DNA of 64,000 nt from Propionibacteriaceae bacterium AM104-82 (GTDB lineage Bacteria > Actinomycetota > Actinomycetes > Propionibacteriales > Propionibacteriaceae): the NCBI GenBank assembly GCA_027658995.1, contig JAQDQK010000008.1, forward strand, positions 62,001-126,000, read 5' to 3'. The position numbers and the translations under genes were made by a program. The notes under the pieces were generated by a model that saw only the letters and a program-made list of their open reading frames with translations, was not told the origin of the DNA and searched no databases. Numbering within the stretch: position 1 is the first letter of the stretch; the number at the start of each line of letters is the position of its first letter. Positions 51,498 through 59,425 of the stretch are shown here, piece after piece.

Positions 51498-51503
51498 ACG
51501 GTA
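51498..51503 (-). promoter_or_regulatory. -10 box TACCGT upstream of the leader peptide
   Basis: TACCGT is followed by 7 nt (TGACGCC) and the leader ATG. It is the only TANNNT found close to this operon start. The rest of 51504-51671 shows nothing else recognisable. Confidence 0.4.
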
Positions 51504-51671
51504 TCCACCTGGACCAGCAGAGGAGGCGTTCACAACGGGTTCCGCCGAGGGCGCGGTGCGCGCCTGGCGTTGCGCGTTCCGTGCTCGACGCCTCCCGGGC
51601 CACGTTTGCCCGATCACACCAGCGTCGACCCTCGACCGCCGCTCAGGGGCAACCCGACCCCGGGACGCGCG

Positions 51672-51699
51672 AAGGGCGCCGGCCGAAGCCGACGCCCTT
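51672..51699 (-). terminator. Terminator hairpin after glpK
   Basis: An 11-bp stem with one mismatch (51672-51682 with 51689-51699) closes the loop CTTCGG on the minus strand, a very stable UUCG-type tetraloop. It lies 19 nt after the glpK stop. Confidence 0.7.
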
Positions 51700-51717
51700 G
51701 CGGTATGGGAACGCGTA

Positions 51718-53238
51718 TCACTCGATGACGTCGTCGTCCATCCAGTCGAAGGTCCGGGTGACGGCCTTCTTCCAGTTGCGGAACAGACGATCGGCCTCGC
51801 CACGGTCCATCTCGGGGACCCAGCGCTTCGACTCGGCCCAGTTGTCGATGACGTCCTGCTCACCCTCCCAGTAGCCGACGGCGATGCCAGCGGCGTAGGC
51901 GGCGCCAAGCGCGGTGGTCTCAGCGACGACGGGGCGAACCACCGCGACGTTGAGCTCATCGGCCTGGAACTGCATGAGGGTGTCGTTGGCGGTCATGCCG
52001 CCGTCGACCTTGAGCTCGGCCAGCTTCACGCCCGAGTCGGCCTCCATGGCCTCAAGCACCTCGCGGGTCTGGTAGGCGGTGGCCTCCAGGACGGCGCGGG
52101 CGATGTGGCCGCGGTTGACGTAGCGGGTCAGGCCGACGAGCGCGCCGCGGGCGTCCGCACGCCAGTACGGGGCGAAGAGGCCGGAGAACGCGGGCACGAA
52201 GTACGCGCCGCCGTTGTCCTCGACCGTCGCGGCGAGCTGCTCGACCTCGGGAGCCGAGTCGAACATCTTCATGTTGTCGCGCAGCCACTGGACGAGCGAA
52301 CCGGTGACGGCGATCGAGCCCTCAAGGGCGTAGACGGCCGGCTTGTCGCCGATCTTGTAGCAGACGGTGGTGAGCAGGCCGTTCTTCGAGGGAACGATGT
52401 CCTCGCCCGTGTTCATCAGCATGAAGTTGCCGGTGCCGTAGGTGTTCTTCGCCATGCCGGACTCGAAGCAGGCCTGGCCGAAGGTCGCGGCCTGCTGGTC
52501 GCCCAGGATGCCTGCGATCGGGACGTCGGGCAGCATGCCCTGCTGACGGCCGACGCCGTAGACCTCTGCGGAGCTCTTGATCTCGGGAAGCATCGACATG
52601 GGGATGGTCATGTCGGCGGCGATCTCGGGATCCCAGTCGAGGGTCTTCAGGTCCATGAGCATGGTGCGCGAGGCGTTGGTCACGTCGGTGACGTGGATGC
52701 CGCCGTCGGTGCCACCGGTCATGTTCCACAGCACCCAGGTGTCCATGGTGCCCATGACGAGATCGCCTGCGTCGGCCTTGGCGCGTGCGCCCTCGACGTT
52801 GTCGAGGATCCACTTGACCTTGGGGCCACAGAAGTAGGTCGCCAGCGGAAGGCCGACGCGCTCCTTGTAGCGGTCCTGGCCGATCTCGCCGCCGAGTTCC
52901 TCGACGATCTTGCCGGTGCGGGTGTCCTGCCAGACGATGGCGTTGTAGACGGGCTCACCGGTGTTCTTGTCCCACACGACGGTGGTCTCGCGCTGGTTGG
53001 TGATGCCGACCGCTGCGATGTCGTTGTGGTTCAGCGAGACCTTTGCGAGGGCGTCGGCGACGACAGCGCGGACGTTGTCCCAGATCTCCTTGGGGTTGTG
53101 CTCGACCCAACCGGCGCGCGGGAAGATCTGCTCATGCTCCTTCTGACCGGTGGCGACGATGGTGCCCTTGTGGTCGAAGATGATGGCGCGAGAGCTCGTC
53201 GTGCCCTGGTCAATTGCGAGTACGTACTTGTCAGACAT
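51718..53238 (-). CDS. glpK: Glycerol kinase
   Basis: A 506-residue FGGY-family kinase that phosphorylates glycerol to glycerol-3-phosphate. The N-terminal ATP motif [15 protein letters not shown] is intact, as are [28 protein letters not shown] (FGGY region), [15 protein letters not shown] and [19 protein letters not shown]. Length equals the family norm. AGGAAG is 9 nt before the ATG. It is the second gene of glpFK, 42 nt after glpF, and ends at a strong hairpin. The FBPase/EIIA regulatory sites of enterobacterial GlpK were not assessed. Confidence 0.97.
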   Translation of the reverse strand: MSDKYVLAIDQGTTSSRAIIFDHKGTIVATGQKEHEQIFPRAGWVEHNPKEIWDNVRAVVADALAKVSLNHNDIAAVGITNQRETTVVWDKNTGEPVYNAIVWQDTRTGKIVEELGGEIGQDRYKERVGLPLATYFCGPKVKWILDNVEGARAKADAGDLVMGTMDTWVLWNMTGGTDGGIHVTDVTNASRTMLMDLKTLDWDPEIAADMTIPMSMLPEIKSSAEVYGVGRQQGMLPDVPIAGILGDQQAATFGQACFESGMAKNTYGTGNFMLMNTGEDIVPSKNGLLTTVCYKIGDKPAVYALEGSIAVTGSLVQWLRDNMKMFDSAPEVEQLAATVEDNGGAYFVPAFSGLFAPYWRADARGALVGLTRYVNRGHIARAVLEATAYQTREVLEAMEADSGVKLAELKVDGGMTANDTLMQFQADELNVAVVRPVVAETTALGAAYAAGIAVGYWEGEQDVIDNWAESKRWVPEMDRGEADRLFRNWKKAVTRTFDWMDDDVIE

Positions 53239-53280
53239 GTACTAACACTTCCTTGTGTGTGTTGTGTTTGAGTGAGCTGA

Positions 53281-54045
53281 TCAGGCCGGCAGCAGGACGC
53301 CGGAGAGGAGGCCCGCGATGACGCCACCGAGGATCGGGCCGACAACGGGAACCCAGGAGTAGCCCCAGTCCGAGCCACCCTTGCCCTTGATCGGCAGGAT
53401 GAAGTGCGCGATGCGGGGGCCGAGGTCACGGGCGGGGTTGATGGCGTAGCCGGTGGGACCACCGAGGCTGGCGCCGATACCGACGATCAGCAGCGCAACG
53501 CCGAGGGCGCCGAGCCAGCCGAGGCCAGCGGGGGTGCCGACCTCCTTGTCGCCCCAGTGACCGGCGGCGAGCACGACGAAGACCAGCACGAAGGTGGCGA
53601 TGATCTCAGTGACGAGGTTCCACGCGTAGCTGCGGATGGCAGGGGCGGTCGCGAACACGCCGAGCTTGGTGGCCTGGTCGGGCTCCGCGTCGAAGTGGTC
53701 CTTGTAGGCCAGCCAGCAGAGGGTCGCACCGATGATGGCGCCGAGCATCTGAGCCAGGATGTAGATCGCGATGGAGGCGACGCCGACGGCGATGCCAGGC
53801 ACGAACTCCTTGGCGCCGGACGACGCGATACCGAGCGTCACGGCCGGGTTCAGGTGGCCACCCGACTTGTAGGAGACGAGGACACCAGCGAAGACCGCGA
53901 GACCCCAGCCCCAGTTGACGAAGAGGAAGCCGGTGCCGTTGCCCTTGGTCTTGGCGAGGGCCGTGTTGGCGACGACGCCACAGCCCAACAGGATGAGCAT
54001 GGCCGTACCGACCGTCTCAGAAAGGAAGATGACTCCCAACGACAT
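53281..54045 (-). CDS. glpF: Glycerol facilitator (aquaglyceroporin)
   Basis: A 254-residue MIP-family channel with six helices. The two half-helix motifs are GGHLNPAVTLG (NPA) and TGYAINPARDLGPRI (NPARD); the aspartate after the second NPAR marks glycerol-permeable members. It allows facilitated entry of glycerol, which GlpK then traps. GGAG is 8 nt before the ATG. The leader carries two adjacent perfect hairpins immediately before the Shine-Dalgarno sequence. Confidence 0.96.
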   Translation of the reverse strand: MSLGVIFLSETVGTAMLILLGCGVVANTALAKTKGNGTGFLFVNWGWGLAVFAGVLVSYKSGGHLNPAVTLGIASSGAKEFVPGIAVGVASIAIYILAQMLGAIIGATLCWLAYKDHFDAEPDQATKLGVFATAPAIRSYAWNLVTEIIATFVLVFVVLAAGHWGDKEVGTPAGLGWLGALGVALLIVGIGASLGGPTGYAINPARDLGPRIAHFILPIKGKGGSDWGYSWVPVVGPILGGVIAGLLSGVLLPA

Positions 54046-54062
54046 AGTTGAAGCTCCGTTCC

Positions 54063-54097
54063 TGACAGCAATGTCAGCTTGGCGTCACTGCTGACGC
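54063..54097 (-). promoter_or_regulatory. Tandem hairpins with alternative pairing in the glpF leader
   Basis: TGACA-gcaa-TGTCA (54063-54076) and GCGTCA-ctgc-TGACGC (54082-54097) are perfect inverted repeats. GTCAGC (54073-54078) can instead pair with GCTGAC (54090-54095), which excludes both. The last hairpin on the mRNA ends just before the glpF Shine-Dalgarno sequence, so switching could control translation. Confidence 0.5.
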
Positions 54098-54148
54098 GCA
54101 CTTTGCGGACGACAAAGGTGTCGACCTCGGTCTAGCGAACCGTGACAA

Positions 54149-54205
54149 TGCACGTCGTTGCAAGTGCTGTGCACGTCTGTGCACGCGGGTGAGCGGGCGG
54201 TGCAC
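54149..54205. repeat. Cluster of GTGCAC palindromes upstream of glpF
   Basis: GTGCAC occurs at 54169-54174, 54179-54184 and 54200-54205, with TGCACGT at 54149-54155. The first two are 10 bp apart, one helical turn, as expected for cooperative regulator binding. Confidence 0.4.
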
Positions 54206-54217
54206 TGGTTCCTGTGA

Positions 54218-54247
54218 ACGTTAACTAGGCCCATGATTCTTGGTTAA
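54218..54247 (-). promoter_or_regulatory. Candidate glpFK promoter
   Basis: On the minus strand TTAACC (54242-54247) and TAACGT (54218-54223) are 18 nt apart. Transcription would start near 54211 and leave a leader of about 165 nt. Bases 54248-54477 contain nothing I can identify. Confidence 0.35.
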
Positions 54248-54477
54248 AACGACGACTGCAGACGATACGCGCCGCTCCAAGTGGGCCCGCAGTTCGCGTC
54301 GGCACCGGGGGCGGGCGTCAATGCCACCCTTTCGGCCCGACTTTTGCCGGGCGCCATCCGGCGGGAGCGCGCTCCCCCGGGTCGAGCGGGACGGGAGGCA
54401 GCGGACCGGGACGAGGCTCAGCTTCCGCCCACCCACTCGGCAGCGCACGCGCCCGGAGGCGGCCGACGGGTCTGGCG

Positions 54478-54557
54478 TTGAGCAGTAGTGCGTGTTCGTT
54501 CCCGATCGCGCCAGGTTTGCACGGTCGAAAAGCAAACGAGTTACGGATGCTGCTCAA
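54478..54557. repeat. 80-bp element with terminal inverted repeats, copy B
   Basis: Same length and end sequences as copy A (12587-12666) but in the opposite orientation. Read on the minus strand it starts TTGAGCAGCATCCGTAACTC and ends AACGAACAC...CTGCTCAA. The central 35 bp are unrelated to copy A. It lies between the glpF leader region and the end of the type VII-like cluster, and could also terminate that transcript. Confidence 0.65.
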
Positions 54558-54589
54558 GCCCACAGCCCGAGCCGGGCAGGGGCGTCGGT

Positions 54590-55468
54590 TCACCTCGCGG
54601 TGGCCGAGCCGTGGGCGCCGCCGACCCGGTTGGTGTCGCCGGGGACGACGGAGGCCATAGCGCCGCCGGTGGGCCACTGCTGCGGGCGGAGGATCGCGGG
54701 CGAGTGCAGCGTGCTGGAGATCTGGTCGGCCAACTCGCCGCTGCTTCCCTCCACCGACCCCCCGGCCGCGGCCGCGTTGATCCGCCTGAGTGTGGTGCGC
54801 AGGATGGTGACCGCCTGCGCGGTGCGGCCGCCGAGCCGGTCGGGCGCCGCCCGGTCGATCTTGAGGCGGGCGCCGACGAGGATCTCGGCGCACTCCTGGA
54901 AGATGGCACGGTTGAGGCCCGCCATCAGGCGCAGCGCGTCCGAGACGCCGTCGGCGATGCCGGCCAACTCGACCGAGGCGTTGCGCTGCACCTTCGACGC
55001 GTCGTGGTAGCCGGCCGCCGCGGTGCCCTGCCAGCCCTCGGGCTTGGCGATCGCGTCGATCTGCTCCGAGAAGGCGGCGACCCGCTGAGCGGTGAGCAGC
55101 CACTGGTCGGCGTCGGCCTCGAGCGCGTCGGGGATGTGCGCGGCCTTGGTGCCGATCCGGGCGACCGCCGCGGTGAGCGCCGCGACCGCCTGGTCGCACG
55201 AGACGTCCAGGTCGACGATCTCGATCCGGGCGCGCCCCCTGAGCATGTCGATCATGGGCGCAGGGATCAGCGCGCTGAAAGCGTGCAGGATGCCGTCGAT
55301 CTGGTTCGCGTCGCGCGTCTTGGCGCGCTCGACGGCGGCCAGCAGTGCGTCGAGCTTGCGTCGCACGTGATCGAACGACGTGGTCGCGTCGAGTTCGAGG
55401 TCCTTGCGGTCCGCGTAGTCGCGGATCGTGGTGACGAGCTTTGCCGCCCCGCTGCCGCTGTCGATCAC
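54590..55468 (-). CDS. WXG100-like helical protein, second cassette
   Basis: A 292-residue all-helical protein without a signal peptide. A WxG motif (GWQGTAAAGYHD) falls at residues 145-148 between two long helical regions, as in large WXG100/LXG-type proteins exported by type VII systems. Preceding helices (ADADQWLLTAQRVAAFSEQI) and following ones (DGVSDALRLMAGLNRAIFQE) have the expected spacing. Its counterpart in the first cassette is the gene at 57349-58131. The GTG start overlaps the EspC-like gene by 4 nt, with GGGAGG upstream. It is probably a secreted or complex-forming partner of that protein. Function unknown. Confidence 0.75.
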   Translation of the reverse strand: MIDSGSGAAKLVTTIRDYADRKDLELDATTSFDHVRRKLDALLAAVERAKTRDANQIDGILHAFSALIPAPMIDMLRGRARIEIVDLDVSCDQAVAALTAAVARIGTKAAHIPDALEADADQWLLTAQRVAAFSEQIDAIAKPEGWQGTAAAGYHDASKVQRNASVELAGIADGVSDALRLMAGLNRAIFQECAEILVGARLKIDRAAPDRLGGRTAQAVTILRTTLRRINAAAAGGSVEGSSGELADQISSTLHSPAILRPQQWPTGGAMASVVPGDTNRVGGAHGSATAR

Positions 55469-56577
55469 AGTGCCTCCCTCACGATGCCTTCGCCGGCCGA
55501 CTCGGCCTCGGTGTAGTTGGCCGCGACCGCCATCAGGCGCTCGCCGATGGCGGTGAACTCGGCGCCCGCGCCGCCTGACCACCCGGTGCCCGCGCCGGAG
55601 AGTTCGGACAGGCCGAGGTCGGGGACGAGCCCGAAGCTGGTGGGGGTCGGCGACGCCGTTGCCGCCTGCGCCTCGGTGCTGAGGTCGAACCACTTCTTGG
55701 CCGCGGTGCGCAGCGCATCGGGCGTGACGGCGACCTCGCGGCCACCGCCGTCCCCGCCACCTCCGCTCCCGTCGTCACCAGGCCCGCCAGGTTCCCCGGG
55801 GCCGTCGGAGCCGGGCGGATCTTCCGGCCCGCCGGTGCCGCTCGGGTCGCCCGGGTCGGTGTCGTTCGGGTCGGGGATGCCGTCGGGGTCGGGCGCATTC
55901 GGGTCGCCCCCGGTGCCCGGCCGGCCGCCGGTGATCTCGTCCCAGTCGGAGACGCCGTCGCCGTCGGAGTCACGGTCCCGCAGTTCCTGCTCGGTCGGCT
56001 GGCCCGACACGCCGCCAGGGGGTTGCCCACCGGGGCCCCCGGTCGACGGCGCCTGGCCTGTCGCGCCCGGGCCGCTGGGGGCACCTGCCGCGCTCGGCCC
56101 TGCCGACGCGCCGCCTGGCATCCCACCCGGCATCGCGGATGCGCCTCCACCGCCTGGGCTGCCTCCCCCGGGCATCCCGCCCCCTGCCGGCAGGCCGCCG
56201 GTCGGGATGCCTGCGCTCGCGGCACCCGGGGCGGAGGTCGCGGTCGGCGCCGCGCCCATCGGGAGCGGCCCACCTCCCGAGGCGGCCGACGGGACCGGCG
56301 GCGCGGCGGGGCCTGCCCCGGCGCTGCTCAACCCTCCGCCTCCGCCGGACGCACCCGCGCCAGCGCCGCCCTGGCCCGCGCCGCCCATCATCATGGGCGG
56401 CATCATGCCTCCGGCTCCGGCGCCCGCGCCCTTGCCGCCCGCGGCGGCCGGGTTGATCATCCCTTCGCGGAGCGAGGCGTCATCGACCTCGTCGTCACTG
56501 TCGGCGCTGATGCCCGCGAAGCGGCTCTCCGCTGCGCGTCGTTCCAGGGTGGCCCAGGCGTCGTCTGCGTCGGTCAT
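55465..56577 (-). CDS. EspC-like protein with Gly/Pro-rich centre, second cassette
   Basis: A 370-residue protein in three zones. The acidic N-terminus (AWATLERRAAESRFAGISAD, ASLREGMINP) is conserved with its paralogue at 58134-59423. The long centre of Gly, Pro, Ala and Met includes GGMMPPMMMGGAG and one calcium-loop-like DRDSDGDGVSDWDE (near residue 202). The C-terminal helical domain starts VTPDALRTAAKKWFDLSTEA and resembles EspC/DUF2580 type VII substrates. No signal peptide. It overlaps the YbaB-like gene and the WXG-like gene by 4 nt each. GC-rich repeats in the centre make this region prone to length change. Confidence 0.72.
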   Translation of the reverse strand: MTDADDAWATLERRAAESRFAGISADSDDEVDDASLREGMINPAAAGGKGAGAGAGGMMPPMMMGGAGQGGAGAGASGGGGGLSSAGAGPAAPPVPSAASGGGPLPMGAAPTATSAPGAASAGIPTGGLPAGGGMPGGGSPGGGGASAMPGGMPGGASAGPSAAGAPSGPGATGQAPSTGGPGGQPPGGVSGQPTEQELRDRDSDGDGVSDWDEITGGRPGTGGDPNAPDPDGIPDPNDTDPGDPSGTGGPEDPPGSDGPGEPGGPGDDGSGGGGDGGGREVAVTPDALRTAAKKWFDLSTEAQAATASPTPTSFGLVPDLGLSELSGAGTGWSGGAGAEFTAIGERLMAVAANYTEAESAGEGIVREAL

Positions 56578-57281
56578 CGTCGGCTCCTTCGCGGGTTGAG
56601 CATCGCCCGGTATGCCGCCATCAGGAGGCGGCGTTCCTCGAGCAGGTCATCGAGTTCCGGGTGGGCGGCCCCGGTGTCGCCGTGCCTGGCGTAGGCGTCC
56701 TGGGCGGCGGCGAGCACGGCAGAGCCGATCGCGCCGACCTGCACCTCGTCGAGCCAGTCCTCCTCGAAGTGGACGTCGCAGGCCCTTCCCCGGGCGTCGA
56801 GGACGACGCTCACGCCCGGTGCTGATCCGACGGTCGGCGGCGCGGGTTCGGCGCGTCCGGGAGACGAGTTGTCGACGGCCTCGTCGATGCGCCGCTCCAA
56901 CTGGGCGAACAGTTCGCCGAACGCCGCGAGCGAGGCCTTGGACAGGCGGGGCAACTGCTCGAAGGCGGCATCGTCGTCGGCCACCCCGCCCTCGTCGTCT
57001 TCGACGGGTGCGGTGGACTCGGCGGGGACGGAGGCGAGGGAGAACGACGCCTCGGCGAACGCCTGGCGGAAGTGGTTCTCGAGGGTGTCCTCGCCCATCA
57101 CCCGGCGGAACCAGACGGGGCTGACCCGCACCTTGGTGAGCCGGTTGTCCTCGACCCAGACCCGGACGATCCGATCGGGATCGGCGAACCCTCCGACGTC
57201 AGGGTCGGCGGCCTCGTCCGGGGCGTCGCCGAAATCGGGCGGCGCAAGCGGATCGAAGTCGTCGTCGAATCCGATGGTCAT
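56574..57281 (-). CDS. YbaB/EbfC-like protein, second cassette
   Basis: A 235-residue acidic protein. It shares VRVSPVWF after an RVWV(E)D strand, and VSVVLDARGRACDVHFEEDW near the C-terminus, with its paralogue at 59426-60259. The latter block has the pattern of the YbaB/EbfC fold (beta strands with a GR turn). YbaB-like proteins are often encoded beside WXG100 genes in actinobacteria and may be chaperones or DNA-binding; which applies here is unknown. First gene of the second cassette, 67 nt after the first. GAGGGG precedes the ATG. Confidence 0.72.
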   Translation of the reverse strand: MTIGFDDDFDPLAPPDFGDAPDEAADPDVGGFADPDRIVRVWVEDNRLTKVRVSPVWFRRVMGEDTLENHFRQAFAEASFSLASVPAESTAPVEDDEGGVADDDAAFEQLPRLSKASLAAFGELFAQLERRIDEAVDNSSPGRAEPAPPTVGSAPGVSVVLDARGRACDVHFEEDWLDEVQVGAIGSAVLAAAQDAYARHGDTGAAHPELDDLLEERRLLMAAYRAMLNPRRSRR

Positions 57282-57348
57282 GGCTCACACCCCTCTGCCT
57301 CGGGCCCACCAAGTTAAGCAAACGGCGGGGTCACGCCCGGATTGCCCG

Positions 57349-58131
57349 TCAGGGCATCGAGGCCTGGAGGTCGGCGAGCGCGGTGTTGGCCGCGTTGTTC
57401 AGGCTGTCGGCCTGCCCCTGCGTCAGTTCGCCGCCGGTCGCCGCGTTCAGGTGGACGTTGATCTCCTTCAGGTGGCCCGAGACCGAAAGGGTCCGGTAGA
57501 AGGTGCCGTAGGCCGGTGGGTGCTGCATGAGGGAGAGCTTGGCGCGCGCGATCGACTCGCATACCTTCTCCGCGGCCAGTTGGTTCGCCGCGCCGACCTT
57601 CACCAGCGCCGCCGGCAGGTCGCCCGCGGCGCCGTTCATAATCCCCGCCGCCTGCCCTCGAGCACCCGCGAAGCCCCCGTAGCTGACCGAGGCGGCGCCG
57701 GTCCAGCCCTCGCCGGTCTGGAGCGAGTTGACCTGTTTGTCGAGGGCGCTCAGGGCGATCACGGTGTTTCCCCACCGCATCACGTCGGTCCTCAGCGCGC
57801 TGATCGCGGCCTGGAGGAGCGCCTGGAACTTGTCCAACTCGGTGCGCTGCTGACTGAGGCTCTGCAGGTTCGCCTCGTGGACGGCGCGGCAGGCCGCCTC
57901 CGCGGCGGCGGCCGCCATACTCGCCCCAGGCATGAGTGTTGTCACCCCGGTCAGCACCTTGAACTCGGCGAGGTCGAGGTTCCAGGCCGACTGGACAGCG
58001 TCGTTGAGTCGGTAGTGCTCCGCGACCACCTGGAGTTCCTGGGCTTCCGCAGTGTCGCGGGCGCGCTGGGCGGCCTCGACCGCCGCCTTCACGCGGCGCA
58101 GCAACTCCTGCAGGATCGTGTACAGGTCCAT
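57349..58131 (-). CDS. WXG100-like helical protein, first cassette
   Basis: A 260-residue helical protein. The WxG motif GEGWTGAASVSYGGFAG lies at residues 140-156, with W143 and G145, and divides two helical hairpins. The first half contains a mildly hydrophobic stretch (GVTTLMPGASMAAAAAEAA). It corresponds in position to the 292-residue protein of the second cassette, but sequence similarity is limited to the motif region and overall layout. The ATG at 58129-58131 is 2 nt after the EspC-like stop codon. Last gene of the first cassette; likely exported together with or bound to its EspC-like neighbour (inference). Confidence 0.75.
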   Translation of the reverse strand: MDLYTILQELLRRVKAAVEAAQRARDTAEAQELQVVAEHYRLNDAVQSAWNLDLAEFKVLTGVTTLMPGASMAAAAAEAACRAVHEANLQSLSQQRTELDKFQALLQAAISALRTDVMRWGNTVIALSALDKQVNSLQTGEGWTGAASVSYGGFAGARGQAAGIMNGAAGDLPAALVKVGAANQLAAEKVCESIARAKLSLMQHPPAYGTFYRTLSVSGHLKEINVHLNAATGGELTQGQADSLNNAANTALADLQASMP

Positions 58132-58133
58132 CG

Positions 58134-59423
58134 CTATCCTCCGATCTGCTTGGCGCTGGCCGCGTTGACCTGCTCCATGGTCTCGTAGCGGTCTGCCGCC
58201 TTCATCAGTTCCGCGCTGGTGTTGGCGTAGGTTTTGCTCGCCGTCCCCGCCTGCCGCGTGACGCCGCTGGCGAGGTCGGTCACGCCCGTCGCCTTGACGA
58301 CGCCGAGGTCGCCGGGGATCGGGGTCTTGGAGGCGGTTCCCGCGGTGTCGCTCGCGTCGGCCCACTGCTTGGCGAGCTTGCGGAGTTCCTCCGGGTCGAC
58401 GGTGTAGCCGCCGTCGCTCTTCTCGGTTGTGGTCGGGGTGCCGCCGCTGTCACCCGTCGAGCGGCTACCGTCGTCGCCACCCTTGGAACCATCATCGCCA
58501 CCCGTGCCGGGGTCGCGGCCTCCCGTGGAGCCGTCGTCACCGCCCTTGGAGCCGTCGTCGCCGCCCTTGGAGCCGTCATCGCCACCCTTGGAGCCGTCAT
58601 CGCCACCGGTGCCGGGGTCGCGGCCTCCCGTGGAGCCGTCGTCACCGCCCGGGCCGGGGTCGGAGATGGGCGGGTCGTAGATGTACTCCGGCAACGTGTG
58701 TAGTTCCGGATACTTGGAGTCGCTCGGATCGGGGTCGGTCGGGGCGGGGCCCGGCGGCAGATAGCTGCCGGGCGGCTGGGTGCCGTTGTGGTCGGCGCCG
58801 GGGCTGTCGGTGCCGCCGTTGAGCCACTCCTGGTAGTCGGGGACGCCGTCGCCGTCGGAGTCCCAGCCGCCGGCCGGGGTGTCGGGGATCCCGTCGCCGT
58901 CCCGGTCGATGAGCGGCGTGTCCGGGATACCGTCACCGTCGGCGTCGATCATGTCGGGGATGCCGTCGCCGTCGGTGTCGAACATCTGCGGAGACGAGGC
59001 ACCAGCGGCAGACAGCCCACCGCCGCCGAGGCCGGAGCCGGGGATGCCTCCCGGGCCCATGCCCTGCGCGCTCGCCAGCGTGGCTCCGCCGCCGAGCGGT
59101 GCACCTGCGCCGCCCGGCATGCCGCCGCGGAGCGCCTGCCCGCCGAGCGCGGCCGCGTCGGCACCGAGGGGCTGGCCCCCTCCTGGTGCCACGCCGCCTG
59201 CGGGGCCGGTGGCGCCCTTGGCCCCAGCGCCGCCCATCATCGGCGGCATCATGCCAGAGCCGCCGGAGCCGGAGCCCTTGGAACCGGTCGCGTTGGGGTT
59301 GATCTGACCCTCGCGCAGTTCCGCCGAGTCCAGTTCGTCGTCGGTCTCGGACCCGATGCCCGCGAAGCCGCTCGCCGCGGCCCTCATCTCAAGCTGGTCC
59401 CATGCCGATTCTGCGTCAGTCAT
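58134..59423 (-). CDS. EspC-like protein with calcium-binding-type repeats, first cassette
   Basis: A 429-residue protein. The N-terminus AWDQLEMRAAASGFAGIGSE and LREGQINP match the paralogue at 55465-56577. A Gly/Ala/Met-rich stretch with GMMPPMMGGAGAKG leads to four DxDGDGxPD units at residues 149-196, as in thrombospondin type 3 calcium loops. A linker of GGDDGSK repeats (260-322) follows. The last 90 residues start YTVDPEELRKLAKQWADASD and fit the EspC/DUF2580 family of type VII-secreted proteins. No signal peptide or anchor. It is separated from both neighbours by 2 nt, so expression is coupled. Confidence 0.75.
   Translation of the reverse strand: MTDAESAWDQLEMRAAASGFAGIGSETDDELDSAELREGQINPNATGSKGSGSGGSGMMPPMMGGAGAKGATGPAGGVAPGGGQPLGADAAALGGQALRGGMPGGAGAPLGGGATLASAQGMGPGGIPGSGLGGGGLSAAGASSPQMFDTDGDGIPDMIDADGDGIPDTPLIDRDGDGIPDTPAGGWDSDGDGVPDYQEWLNGGTDSPGADHNGTQPPGSYLPPGPAPTDPDPSDSKYPELHTLPEYIYDPPISDPGPGGDDGSTGGRDPGTGGDDGSKGGDDGSKGGDDGSKGGDDGSTGGRDPGTGGDDGSKGGDDGSRSTGDSGGTPTTTEKSDGGYTVDPEELRKLAKQWADASDTAGTASKTPIPGDLGVVKATGVTDLASGVTRQAGTASKTYANTSAELMKAADRYETMEQVNAASAKQIGG
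58487..58640 (-). repeat. Coding tandem repeat GGDDGSK/T in the EspC-like protein
   Basis: An in-frame 21-bp unit encoding GGDDGSK is repeated several times, with two DPGTGGDDGS variants. It explains the DNA-level similarity within this stretch and may vary between strains. Confidence 0.7.
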
Positions 59424-59425
59424 GA

